A DNA stretch of 64,000 nt from Seminavis robusta (lineage: Eukaryota; Bacillariophyta; Bacillariophyceae; Naviculales; Naviculaceae). The DNA lies in contig CAICTM010000235.1 in the NCBI GenBank assembly GCA_903772945.1, positions 23,758 to 87,757 on the forward strand, in the 5' to 3' direction. Made by a program: the position numbers and the translations under genes. Of the stretch, positions 43,992 to 53,971 are shown piece by piece (within the stretch, counting starts at the first letter, position 1; every line of letters starts with the position of its first letter). The notes beneath the pieces were generated by a model. The model saw only the letters and a program-made list of their open reading frames with translations. It did no database searches and was not told the DNA's origin.

Positions 43992-45605
43992 ATGGAAGAA
44001 TTCAAACATCGATTGATCCGCCGAATTCGATCTCGGCTCCATGCATGGTCGTTCCAACGCCACAAGAAAGCTGCGACTGCTTTGTTGGTAGAATGGATCG
44101 ACAAGGTTGCTGTTCACTTAAACCACTTCCAGGAGGGGCAAGGAAAGAACACGATGAACGAAGAAGAGAAAGAAGCAAACAGACCTAGACTAGATCCCGT
44201 ATCCTTTGTCTCTGAACAGAAGGACCTCTGGGTTGGGCAAATTTTCCCATTTTTGGGGATGGGACACTATGCCTATGTGGCTCCTGTCAGCCGGCAAATG
44301 AAAGATTTATATCAAACGTATTGTGATACTGTTGCAAAGCCTCCATATGTGAATTTTCGAAATAAAAGGCGCCTTGCAACTGGCACTGACACATTCTTTA
44401 GGATAGCCTTCTCGAGTGTTTCATGTGCTCAATACTGGTACCCTAACAGATACAACCGACAAAGCCAACCACCAATATTTCTTTTCTCAGAAATCGTAAA
44501 AGCTGGAAGTCTTCCAGTTTGTCAATGGGCACACAACCAAGGGATCTCTTGGGACAGATGGACTTCTACTACAGCAGCAAAATTTGGGCATCTGGAAATT
44601 CTGAAGTGGACTCGTGAAAATGGCTGTCCATGGCAAGCATTGACATGTGCTGCGGCTGCAGGAGGTGGCCACTTACACATTTTGAAATGGGCTAGAGTCA
44701 GTGGTTGCGCATGGGATGCAAACACATGCACATTTGCAGCACGAAGTGGGAACTTGGAAATATTGAAATGGGCACGAGACAATGGCTGTCGCTGGAATAC
44801 AGCCACATGTTTCGGTGCTGCTCAAAATGGACATGTTGAAGTGCTCAAATGGGCTCATGAAAATGGCTGTCCATGGGATGCTCTTACATGCTGCAATGCT
44901 GCTGCAGCTGGTCACCTGGACTTGTTGAAATGGGCTCATGAGAATGGCTGCCCTTGGGATGAGCGCACATGTGCTGATGCTGCCATTCGAGGACAACTAG
45001 ACACAATAAAGTGGGCTCATGAGAATGGTTGTCCCTGGAATGGGACTACATGCTCTAATGCAGCAGAGCGCGGCCACCTGTTGATTGTGAAGTGGGCTCA
45101 CGAGAATGGTTGCCCATGGGATGAGCATACACGCTGGCGTGCTGCTAGAGCTGGTCATGTCGAAATAGTGAAGTGGGCACATGAACAGGGGTGCCCTGGG
45201 GTTGAAGAAACTTGTGCTTGGGCTGCTGTTGGTGGCCATTTGGAGGTGTTGAAGTGGGCCCACGAGAATGGCTGTCCCTGGGATGTCCGCACCTGCTGTG
45301 ATGCTGCTGCAGGTGGGTATCTGGACGTGCTCAAGTGGGCTCATGAGAATGGATGCCCATGGGACGAATTGACCTGTGTAATGGCTGCTGGAGGTGGTCA
45401 TCTTGAAGTCCTAAAGTGGGCCCATGAAAATGGTTGTCCCTGGGATGAATCCACCTGTGCAGAGGCTGCAAAGTCTGGCCACCTTGTAACACTGAAATGG
45501 GCCAGAAACAATGGATGTCCCTGGGATGCACGAACACGGCAATTGGCGGAACGAGGCGGTCATCAGGCAGTTTTGCGATGGGCAATAGACAATGGATGCC
45601 CATAG
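43992..45605 (+). CDS. WAHENGCPWD-type 27-residue repeat protein with F-box-like N-terminus
   Basis: Single exon, 537 aa from ATG 43992. Residues about 80-110 (DLWVGQIFPFLGMGHYAYVAPVSRQMKDLY) look like a degenerate F-box. From 44526 to the stop there are thirteen full and one partial 27-residue repeats with consensus WAHENGCPWD-xxTCxxAAxxGHLEVLK. These are divergent ankyrin-type repeats (GHLEVLKWA is the second-helix signature) and are expected to form a solenoid for protein binding. Such arrays are abundant in diatoms, other stramenopiles and giant DNA viruses. With the F-box the likely role is substrate recognition for an SCF ubiquitin ligase, but this is inference. Repeat 9 deviates (WAHEQGCPGVEET) and the first four are more divergent than the rest, suggesting expansion from the C-terminal side. 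Confidence 0.88.
   Translation: MEEFKHRLIRRIRSRLHAWSFQRHKKAATALLVEWIDKVAVHLNHFQEGQGKNTMNEEEKEANRPRLDPVSFVSEQKDLWVGQIFPFLGMGHYAYVAPVSRQMKDLYQTYCDTVAKPPYVNFRNKRRLATGTDTFFRIAFSSVSCAQYWYPNRYNRQSQPPIFLFSEIVKAGSLPVCQWAHNQGISWDRWTSTTAAKFGHLEILKWTRENGCPWQALTCAAAAGGGHLHILKWARVSGCAWDANTCTFAARSGNLEILKWARDNGCRWNTATCFGAAQNGHVEVLKWAHENGCPWDALTCCNAAAAGHLDLLKWAHENGCPWDERTCADAAIRGQLDTIKWAHENGCPWNGTTCSNAAERGHLLIVKWAHENGCPWDEHTRWRAARAGHVEIVKWAHEQGCPGVEETCAWAAVGGHLEVLKWAHENGCPWDVRTCCDAAAGGYLDVLKWAHENGCPWDELTCVMAAGGGHLEVLKWAHENGCPWDESTCAEAAKSGHLVTLKWARNNGCPWDARTRQLAERGGHQAVLRWAIDNGCP
44526..45602 (+). repeat. 81-bp in-frame tandem repeats (about 13.3 units)
   Basis: DNA basis of the 27-residue protein repeats in the gene at 43992. 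Units start at TGG GCN codons and are of constant length, so no frameshift occurs. Internal units (about 44,850-45,480) are the most alike at the DNA level (TGGGCTCATGAGAATGG recurs). Confidence 0.9.
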
Positions 45606-45970
45606 AATCTTCCATCCTAGCCTAGAGGGCATGTTGGATACAAAGTACTAGTAGTTGCGTGGTCAGGATCCAGAATACACAACTACCTTGGGAGAGAAAA
45701 TGATTATCTCCAAACTGATGTAGCTAGCTAGCTAAGATGCGAGAGTGGCTACTACACTACAGCGTGCCTCAACCAGGCAAAGCAGACTGAGACAATCAAT
45801 CCTACCAGTAGCAGTTGACAAAAGAGAACAAGAAGGAGCAAACCTTACCTTGCTATTGGGCCCTCATGTGTTGTATACTCTTCAGTCTAGTGGTGCATAG
45901 AAATGTCACATGTAGCATTTCCTGTTATAATTAGTGGCATTAGTATTGGTAATTGTCTGCATTGCTTTCT
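45606..45970. other. Intergenic between convergent genes
   Basis: 365 bp with a CTAGCTAGCTAG word near 45723. No gene seen. Confidence 0.5.
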
Positions 45971-47005
45971 TTACTCCTCCTCTGGTGCATCACCATCTAC
46001 TTCTTCATTTTCGAGAGCCAACCGTTCCATCATAGCTTGCAATTCTGTTTCTTCCTTGAGACTGACAGCCTTGGGTGCCATTTTCACATCAATTTTGCCT
46101 CCCTTTGCGGAGATCTTTTCGCGAATGACACCAATAGACGAGTTGAGCAGGGCAATTCCAACTTCTTTTTCGAGCGTGGTTGTTGACATAACATAGATAG
46201 GAGGTGCAATGAGTTTGATCTTGATTTGTGAATTGTCAGTTCCAGCAGCCATGCCAGCGAATAGAGCATCGCGAATGGCATCAATCCCTTCATAAGTAAA
46301 GCAGCTGACTTCAATATCAGATCGGATCTTGATGGGTTGAGGTGCCAATCGCCGTAGAATGTATGTTTTGATTTCATCTTTCAGATCCTGTGGGACATCA
46401 ATTTCGTCAAAAGGATCCACGGCATTCTTTTCATCAGAAATGGCTAGGCGAAAGGCATCATAGGCATGCCCATATTTCTTGTAGAGTGGCCAGCCAATTC
46501 TTTCATAGACATCTTCAAGGTGAAACTTTCTTCGTTCACAGACATGCCGAAAGACACCATGGACAGCTTTGGCCTTGTTGAAACGATCTTCACAAGCAGC
46601 AACATCCTCTGGACTGACTCGACGTTTGGACAAGTCAATATATCCTTTTTCTTTGTCGACACGCAGGACCATGACGACTTCATTGCGATTGACTCGGATG
46701 AGTCTGTGAATGGATCGAATACGACGACGTGACAGTTCACTCAGCAGGATCATTCCCTCGATATTGTTGTATTCGAGCAGGCTCACATATGCACCCATGT
46801 CGGCAATGGAACGCACATTCACCATGACCACACTCTCAATTTCAGGGAACTGGTTTTCATAGAATCGACAATCCAGATTCTTGCGATCATCATTCAAGTA
46901 CAGGCGAAATCCCCCATTCTCTTCGGGACCTAGCAGAGCAGCTGTGGCAGAAACAACTGGTGCATCATCACCTCCTTCCTTTTTGGCTTCTTCCTCTGCA
47001 GACAT
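45971..47005 (-). CDS. EIF2S1: Translation initiation factor eIF2 subunit alpha
   Basis: Regulatory subunit of the eIF2-GTP-Met-tRNA ternary complex. 344 aa, single exon. The S1/OB-fold domain begins at VVMVNVRSIADMGAYVSLLEYNNIEGMILLSELSRRRIRSI; Ser92 in this numbering corresponds to human Ser51, the site phosphorylated by eIF2-alpha kinases, and the whole loop is conserved. VNRNEVVMVLRVDKEKGYIDLSKRRVS follows, then the helical domain (HVCERRKFHLEDVYERIGWPLYKKYGHAYDAF) and the C-terminal alpha/beta domain (LIAPPIYVMSTTTLEKEVGI, with the typical TTT). The about 40-residue N-terminal extension and acidic C-tail (EEVDGDAPEEE) are common. Regulation by stress kinases is therefore expected. Confidence 0.97.
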   Translation of the reverse strand: MSAEEEAKKEGGDDAPVVSATAALLGPEENGGFRLYLNDDRKNLDCRFYENQFPEIESVVMVNVRSIADMGAYVSLLEYNNIEGMILLSELSRRRIRSIHRLIRVNRNEVVMVLRVDKEKGYIDLSKRRVSPEDVAACEDRFNKAKAVHGVFRHVCERRKFHLEDVYERIGWPLYKKYGHAYDAFRLAISDEKNAVDPFDEIDVPQDLKDEIKTYILRRLAPQPIKIRSDIEVSCFTYEGIDAIRDALFAGMAAGTDNSQIKIKLIAPPIYVMSTTTLEKEVGIALLNSSIGVIREKISAKGGKIDVKMAPKAVSLKEETELQAMMERLALENEEVDGDAPEEE

Positions 47006-48024
47006 TTTAAAAATTAATTCTAATTTTGAGGGGGTTCAAAGGTTTTCGAGTTGGTCAAGATAGATGGAGCAGATTGTGGTGGTGACGGGCGATGGTGGGA
47101 GGACACGTCTCGTTGGTAAACGCAGGACGTTGATGCCGATAATGTTTTGCAACCAAGAAGTGGATATCTGCCAATCTGACCGTTGTCGATAACTTGCTAG
47201 CCTGCGCTACCTTCGAAATAGGTAGGAGATAGTTGCCTTAGACAAACAGCCTACTTGAATGAAGCGTTTCGGTTGTTGTTGCGAGATGAAGTAGGTGACG
47301 CTCATTGTTTGCCTTGCTTGCATGGACCTCCGATGAAGATGAGGCGAGAATTGAGCAGAAGGTCTGGCCTTCTTCCGACAAAGCATTTGTGCACCGTGGA
47401 AGGATATGCCTCACCGTGGAAGCCTCATCGTGGTTTCAGAGAAGATTCGGGGTTTGAAAGGGTTCGGAGTTGAGAGGTTCGTGGGTTCGGATTTGGTCTT
47501 GGACTTGACACCCTTCTTTTTTGAGGAAGCCAACAAGAGCCACTCCAACCGCGAACCTTTTGCAAGTTCATTGAGAGGGTTCGGGGTTGGACTTTTGGCC
47601 TTCCAGCACTTTATTGGCTTAGTCTTGTTGACACCGCTTCTTCTCTTTTGCGGAAGCTAAAAGAGCCTTGCGCTTCATGTATTGGAGGGCGATGAGGTAA
47701 ACTGGAATAATCGTTCAAACATAAATATGAATTTCAAAATGACATTCATCCCTATTATTACCGGTTCTACCTACTGGTATTGAGCGCTTTCGTCCTCGCC
47801 TATCCGATTTGCGGACCCAATTGCAAGTACATTTCACGCCGTTGGCGAAGAACAAACACATCAACAACAAGGACCAGCGGGAAGGCAAGATACCATTATA
47901 CCATCGGCATCTTCCAGGCACGGAAACTCTGGCGGCTTTGATTTCACAAAGAAGATAGCGGACACAATCTCAAGCCTCTCTACTTTACTGCTGTCTACCT
48001 CTCCAGATATTTCTATTCGTTACC
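47006..48024. other. Divergent intergenic region
   Basis: About 1 kb between eIF2-alpha (-) and TRM112 (+). Around 47,390-47,680 it has loosely repeated segments (CACCGTGGAAG twice; a TTGACACC..CTTCTT..GAAGC block at about 47,507 and 47,628). Frames there lack family resemblance. Confidence 0.5.
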
Positions 48025-48545
48025 ATGCGACTTTTGACCCACAACTTCTTGCAGTCCAACGTGAAGGGGTAAGTTCTATTTTGTTTGATTCTTGTGAAGG
48101 AATCTCGCAATGGCCATCACGGAATCTGATGTTAATGGCGTCGGAATCTGTTGATACCATGATCCTTGGCAATACTAACTCTCCATGTTCGTATCGTTCT
48201 TTTAGAACCGAAAAGGGTTACCCTCTGGGCATTGAACGAGGAGCGGAACTTTCTGTGGAATCGTCGCCTGTGAATCGCAATCTGGTGCTCAAGATGCTTA
48301 ACAAAGTCGACTATTCGGCGCTGGTGTCTATCACAAACAATCTACGAGAAGAACGCCAAGAAGATATCCCAGAGCTACCACCCTCATTGCCTGAAACCTT
48401 GGAAGAAGAGACCATTGCCAACTACCACAAGGTCCTCTTTGATGTCCAGCTGGTCAATGGCTTTCTGGTATGCCCGGACACGGGACGCAAGTTTCCTGTC
48501 AAGGATGGAATCCCAAACATGATTCTACACGAAGATGAAATCTAA
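48025..48545 (+). CDS. TRMT112: TRM112, methyltransferase activator
   Basis: Small obligate partner of several SAM methyltransferases acting on tRNA (TRM9/ALKBH8, TRM11), rRNA (BUD23) and release factor eRF1 (MTQ2). Two exons, 48025-48068 and 48206-48545, joined in phase across a 137-bp intron (gtaagt...ttttag); 127 aa, as in yeast and human (about 125-135). MRLLTHNFLQSNVKG at the start matches human MKLLTHNLLSSHVRG, then GYPLGIERGAELSVESSPVNRNLVLKMLNKVDYSAL, and the C-terminal FLVCPDTGRKFPVKDGIPNMILHEDE matches [25 protein letters not shown]. The yeast-type zinc cysteines are only partly present (Cys in CPDTGR), as in metazoan proteins. The first exon codes just 14 residues. Confidence 0.95.
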
Positions 48546-50038
48546 GGAAGATGTCAACAACAACCAGCACTCTTTGGGGGCCATTCTTACAACACAAAAG
48601 CAGCCGTTTGGTTGCATGCTGGTTTAGTGTTCCTGGAAGGAGATTCCATCACGTTGCTCTGGGCAAACTGTACAATAGAACATTAGGTAATGAACGAACG
48701 ATTTTGTTCATTCCCTGGTTTGTAAATCTAGAAATCAACTCAAGAACAGTGGACACTCGTTGAGAAAGTCGTGAAGAATTCCCGGGCCCGAGATTGGAAG
48801 CCGTAGCTACATGTACGGTTCAAGTACATGGCATGTACTGGAATGTACTTGAACCGTACATGTAGTAATCTAGGCTTGATATGTTAGATGCACGTTGGGA
48901 GTTAATAATGTAGCCATCCAGTGTATCGGTATGTCAGTACGACCTCAGGATGTGGATAGGAACATTATGATGGAATTAGCTGAGGTAGCTAACTAGCTGG
49001 CTGCTCACACAATCGTAGCGACCGTGAATTAGGTCAATTGGCCATTGATAGCTTGAGCGGCCCACTGGAAGATGCCTACTGTATGATGATTGGCCTTCAA
49101 TGAACACATCATACCGTACATCTCAAACAGGCACAGGAAACGTTCAAAAATCTTTGTAGCTAGACCTGGAGGTCCAGATGACATGCTTTCCAAATCCGAT
49201 GCCCACAAGTCCTCGTTGGTGTAAGGTTGCTGGATGCTGAGAAGCAGGCTCTCAAAGCTTACAACCAAACACATGGCTGAGATGCAGGGTATTAGTACCG
49301 GTACACTGTATTAGCCCTCAAACCAGGTTTGAGGACTGTAGCCCACCAACACCCTGCTGGCGACTCTATCAAGCTCTTTGCCACCTTCGCTCAGTCAAGA
49401 GAGCAACGAGACCCGACATCAACACAATAGTATCAAACCATTAGCTAGTGTTATCCAACTCTGAACACTGCTCCTATTACCATACAGGAGACAGGAGCAG
49501 GTGTTTAAACACACTGTATCATCAGGTATAGAAGTTGTGTAATAGACCATCAAAAGTTCTCTGGTCAGTTGCATTTATCAAATGTACATGAATACAATAA
49601 TATAGAGCTTTTTGAGTTGATCGTATATGATACAGTCCCCCCTGGTAGGGGTATCCACGAACTGGGCTCTTTCGGCGTACCGTACAAGAATAGCTTGAGG
49701 TTTCGAACGATCATCAAAATAAATTGTCAGCATTTACATTGATGCCCGAAATCAACTCAACACATCTCAAGCCAACATATATCGTATATCAAATTATAGC
49801 GGCACACATACATCTAGTGCCTCGTGAAAATTTCGGTTTGTCTTTACGGATGCTTCGGATGTGCATGCATTATTTGCTCTTGTCATTGGTTTGGTTCGTT
49901 AACTGGTTGCGATAATCATTCGCTGCTCGTTCCAAAAATCCAGTGCCAGCCAGAGTTGGCGGTTAGATAACGAAGCGGATTAACTTGATCTTGAATGGTG
50001 GCGCCATGAACCGAACCAAACCAAACCGAAGTCCCAGC
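48546..50038. other. Intergenic with a perfect hairpin
   Basis: About 1.5 kb. Its main feature is the inverted repeat at 48,807-48,865 (separate entry). An 81-codon minus frame (49029-49274) starting MCLVVSFESLLLS is the only protein-like frame; I recognise no family and do not call it. T/A-rich DNA with ATAT words around 49,500-49,720. Confidence 0.5.
48807..48865. repeat. Perfect inverted repeat (22-bp arms, 15-nt loop)
   Basis: Arms 48,807-48,828 and 48,844-48,865 are exact reverse complements (left arm starts CTACATGTACGGTTCAAG), separated by 15 nt that itself contains CATGTAC. There is no T-run after it and no gene within 250 bp on the left except TRM112's 3' side. It could be a MITE remnant, a hairpin RNA or a recombination product. 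Confidence 0.85.
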
Positions 50039-50386
50039 CTAATTCTTGATGGCTTCAGATGAAGCGGGATCTTCGAGCGAAGGGAATTGGAATATGTTGA
50101 CATTGGCTCGATCTTTCTTCAAATGATTCAATGTTCCTCTTCGAAACTTGACGATTTCCAACCACTGTGTTTTCTCCTGGCCTTGCTGCATTGCCCTGGC
50201 TTCCGTTGCGATTTGCTGAAGGAACATATCCGCCGTAGTCAACAGCTTGTCAACCTTTTCAAGATGATCCTCTTGGCTTGTTTTCGCATCCGGGGAAGGC
50301 CATTCCAATTCCAGCAAACCCTCTTGAATCTGACGAATCGTTCGCGACAACTCTTCGTCATAAAACTCGAGCGGGGACTTCGTCAT
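50039..50386 (-). CDS. Small helical protein, possibly v-SNARE N-terminal-like
   Basis: 115 aa from ATG 50386 (MTKSPLEFYDEELS); the frame stays open upstream to 50530 but that part is poor. The product is almost all amphipathic helix: FYDEELSRTIRQIQEGLLELE, DHLEKVDKLLTTADMFLQQIATEARAM and TQWLEIVKFRRGTLNHLKKD. This three-helix layout is like the N-terminal domain of Vti1/v-SNAREs (helix - 'leeAxxllxqmxxE' helix - 'Yrxxlxxlkkd' helix). There is no SNARE motif or membrane anchor, and a second exon was not found, so it would be a truncated or stand-alone Habc-like domain. Family assignment is tentative; codon usage and composition favour a real gene. Confidence 0.5.
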   Translation of the reverse strand: MTKSPLEFYDEELSRTIRQIQEGLLELEWPSPDAKTSQEDHLEKVDKLLTTADMFLQQIATEARAMQQGQEKTQWLEIVKFRRGTLNHLKKDRANVNIFQFPSLEDPASSEAIKN

Positions 50387-51639
50387 GGTCTGCTTCGTGC
50401 AAGAAGGTGGAACAATGAGCTGCTCGTTGTGTCTCCTTTTTGAGACCCCCAAAACCAACGTTTTGGCTAAAAAAGCCAGGTTTACAAGACTGGAATGGCA
50501 TCGACGGTCGGACGGCACTGTAACAGTCACAAACCATCAAATCCACGCCCAGGCGCGACGGTGGCACATGACCAGGGGACCAGGAATGGTGCCGGTGGCA
50601 AGCCTTACAAGCAACCTTTCATCATGCTACTAGCTACTACGAAGAACCCAGTCGGTACCCAGTACTCGAATAGCAGCATTACAACTCCCCTTCCCACACA
50701 CAAGGGTCTTCTTTGATACTTCCCTTTCACAGCTTTTGGAATCAATCCAAGACAGCGTTCAGCGAGTGTCAATTGCCTTCAGATCCCATTCTCTCTGAAG
50801 ATCCATTTTGGAAATAAATGCAATTCCAATGTCTGGACGATGCTGTTGGCAGCCAAACCCAACAATTAGTTCAGTACTATCTACTAGCTGCCTAGCAGGA
50901 GACTTGACAATGGATTTTCTCCTGGAAGTACTCAGCAGGGTTCCGAGTGTACCTGCTGTTTTGGAATCTGCCAGCATTCCCTGAAACGCTTGCTTTGCTT
51001 GCAAGAAATGTGGTAACTTTTCAGTTGCTGTTTCCCTTGCAACTCATCGGTGCTTGGGCTATTGTCGTACTTTTGAAATGTGGCTTTACAGCATGTTTGG
51101 TTGCAAGTGTTAAAATCTTTTCAGGCTAGACCATGTCAGGATGGTCATACCGGTACTGGCTGGGGTCGCTCGATGCTTGTATGCTGTATCCAGGCTCCAG
51201 GCTACCCATCGGCAATGTGGTGGCGCTTGGGAGGCTCACCACATCCAGCATCTCTGCCGGTCTTGGACCAGTGAGCGGGAACTTCAAGCCTTTTCCATTC
51301 TTCAAATCTTCGCTAGCATAATTTCTTCGTCGAAAGGTGTGCGAATCTGTTGAGGCGGATCAATCATGGCGTTTTTAAAGTTTTTGATTCGATTCGATTC
51401 ATGGCAAAGAGTTTGGCCTACTAGTACAGCCCGAACTCCTGCCCTGCTATACGAGCCTCATTGGTGAACTGTGGATCAACTCTAGCTAACTCTAGATTGG
51501 TCCTTGTTGAGTTTTTCCAACTTGTATTCCATCCCGGTACAGTGTAGTGTACCGTTGCCACTGTGCAGGCATTTCACACACTATGAAGCACGGAAGCAAA
51601 ATACCCGACAGTAACTTGAAAGGTGATGAATTGGTCACG
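50387..51639. other. Intergenic, no gene recognised
   Basis: About 1.25 kb before the duplicated block. An 81-codon minus frame (50759-51004: MQAKQAFQGMLADSKTAG...) has protein-like composition but no recognised family. GTACCGGTAC-type words occur near 51150. Confidence 0.45.
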
Positions 51640-52446
51640 CTTTTAAAAAACGCTTCCTGCCCATTGACTGTGAATTGACTTGCTTGGCAGGTGTACGGTA
51701 CATACCGGTACGCTGGGACTTCACCCGGAACGACATACGATGTGAAGGGAAAGCATCCCAAACGAAATATTCTCCTAGCTGCGCTCTAACAAATTCTCCG
51801 AGGCCCTTGGCCAAAGCAACAACAACTCCAACCAGCTTCAATCGGAATCCAATCGATGCGTTCAAAAAGTCAGTGGATCACCACGTTCCCTGTGAACAAC
51901 AGTGCCGTGTTCCCGCCAGACCTTGTCACATACATGTTGCCGCACGGTATGAATGATCAATCGTGGAATGCTTCATTAGAAAGAGTGCGTAGACAGTACT
52001 CCAGAGTAGACAGCTATCAAGCGATACTAGTAAGTAGTCTAAGAAAAGGCAAACGCCACGATCCTGAATGTTCTACTTCTCTTTTAAAAATGATAATACA
52101 AAGGATACTCTACTATAAAATCGGGAGGGTACTAGTAGCACGATCATTCTTCCCCCCACGCCAACACAAGTGGAAGAAAATAGTGCTGTTTTGGTCAAAA
52201 ATGTGAGGCTTTGGAGGTTTCACTCCGCGTGGCGGAACGTTGCGTCCTAAACGAATTTGAACCTGAGGTTTTCGGAGGGACATCGTGTTGCCTCACAAAT
52301 TGCCTCACTTTTCGTTCCATCAAAACTCATGCTACTCATGCTGTTCCTTTTTTGTGCCGTTTGTTTGTCAACATAGCTATACAAATATCATACAGTACGG
52401 TGGCATCTACACGTGTACCCACCATCATAAATTCAGTTAGTTTCAG
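51640..52446. other. Non-genic start of copy A
   Basis: About 800 bp upstream of the GT64 gene. The first 320 bp correspond to a small coding-like segment better preserved in copy B (57,374-57,596). The rest is a probable promoter/5' UTR with no recognised element. Confidence 0.45.
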
Positions 52447-53794
52447 ATGTGCATGAATACCAAGGGATCAACGATGGACTGCAGCTCGAGTGGTGGTAAT
52501 TCAATCCTAGACGACACTGCCAGTAGCGATAGCTATCTTGCTCATCACAGCTACCCCGATGACAGTGACGACTGCTGTATTGGCAAGAGTTCCAGTCTAG
52601 AGGATACCTTGAGCTTGACCTGTGATGAGTCTCTCGGTTCCAACTTGTCTTCCACCTTTGTGGCTGATGACGACGAGGATTCTTCAGACTGCGAGGACTA
52701 TCCATCTCCCCACTTGTTAAGGAGACGGTTAATGCCAATACCTCCATCACCCATTGCAGGCTCTGGTTATGATACCCCCATACGCAACAAAAGCATCCCA
52801 GAAGCTCGTTTTGTATCGAGGAAGCGTCATTCTACACGGATACTTTGGTTGATGATAGTGCTGATTGTGTATGTCATACTGACAACGATCGACCATGGAG
52901 GAATGCTAGATGCTGCAAGGGATATTGGTATCAGCGATGAAGCAAGACAATGGAGACGCTTCTTTCGAAGACGAGCACCCAAATTACTTCACAAGATACC
53001 CAACCGAGCCTCAGGGCGATCCTACACCATTCGAATCAAGGGTCATAGATTAGATCTCGTTACCCAATCTTTGGACTATCACGCGCAATGCCCATCTGTT
53101 AAGGAGGTTCAAGTACTGTGGACGGACCCTACCACCAATCAACTTCCAAAGTCTATCAGCAATCATCAGAGCGGAAAGGTTCAGCCGCTGGGAAAGCCTT
53201 CAACCATGGCAGTATTCTTGCTGGATGAAGATATTAGAATTACTTGCGAAGAAATTGAGAGAGGTGAGTTCACAATGTCCAAGCGGAGTGAGACTGGTTG
53301 GGTAAGCCTCATGCGTTGAACCATGTGTTTTTTGTGCCGTAGCGTTCTCTGAGTGGCGAGAAGACCCTTCAAGACTAGTTGGGTTCTACCCATTTCAACA
53401 TACATCAGAGGCCGATGATGGCGCCTCGCTGTTATCGCCTTACCCTGACTTTGGACTTCGCTCCGTGTCAAGAGCAACTGGGCCCTACTCCTTGGTATCC
53501 GATAGGGCTGTTTTTGTTCATAATTCCATCCTCCGTAGCCTACCTTCACTACCAACCGCATGCCAAGATCTGAGTCTGTCCATCATTGCATCGTCCATGA
53601 CAAAGAAACCTCCCGTTGCAGTCTTATCCAATCCACATGCCATTCGACACTCCAAACGCAGCCCAGTGATATCCAATGATCAGAGTAGACGTTGCCACGA
53701 GTGGCTTTCATCCATTGGTGGCTTGACTCTACCAAGTCAAAAGGCTACAATCATTGGACATGAAAAGAGACGGCTGCAGGAAAATGAGCAATAG
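52447..53794 (+). CDS. Exostosin-like GT64 glycosyltransferase (copy A)
   Basis: Two exons, 52447-53263 and 53343-53794, with a 79-bp intron (gtgagt...cgtag) in phase; 422 aa. Residues 1-125 are acidic, Ser-rich and cytosolic; 130-148 (TRILWLMIVLIVYVILTTI) form a signal-anchor, so type II Golgi/ER topology. The luminal part is a GT64 (EXT C-terminal/EXTL) domain: CPSVKEVQVLWTDPTT (family CPSVxKIVVVWN), then the metal-binding TMAVFLLDEDIRI (Asp260-Glu-Asp262), EIERAFSEWREDPSRLVGFYPF, and YSLVSDRAVFVHNSIL. The end has CHEWLSSIGGLTLP instead of the longer EXT tail. In animals the family builds heparan sulfate; in plants, glycosylinositolphosphoceramides. Its acceptor here is unknown. It converges on the F-box gene with 177 bp between stops. 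Confidence 0.85.
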
Positions 53795-53971
53795 AGAGGA
53801 AAAGAGAACAACACGCTAGTCTATTCCTATTCACTAGCTAGCTAGTAATAATCACTGTCTCGAGCTATAACTTCCTCATGCTGTTGACTCGTCATTGCCA
53901 AACAACCGTGCATGTCATATCCGCTTCTAGTCGTGGCTGAATCCGCAAGGATGACATTGGGGGCAAGAAAC

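Noticed and set aside
45903-46732. Plus-strand frames opposite eIF2-alpha
   Set aside because: Antisense shadows of a certain gene.
49029-49274. 81-codon minus frame (MCLVVSFESLLLS...)
   Set aside because: Protein-like in part but short, alone and without a recognisable family; insufficient to call a gene.
50759-51004. 81-codon minus frame (MQAKQAFQGMLADS...)
   Set aside because: Plausible composition but no homology recognised and no splice partners found.
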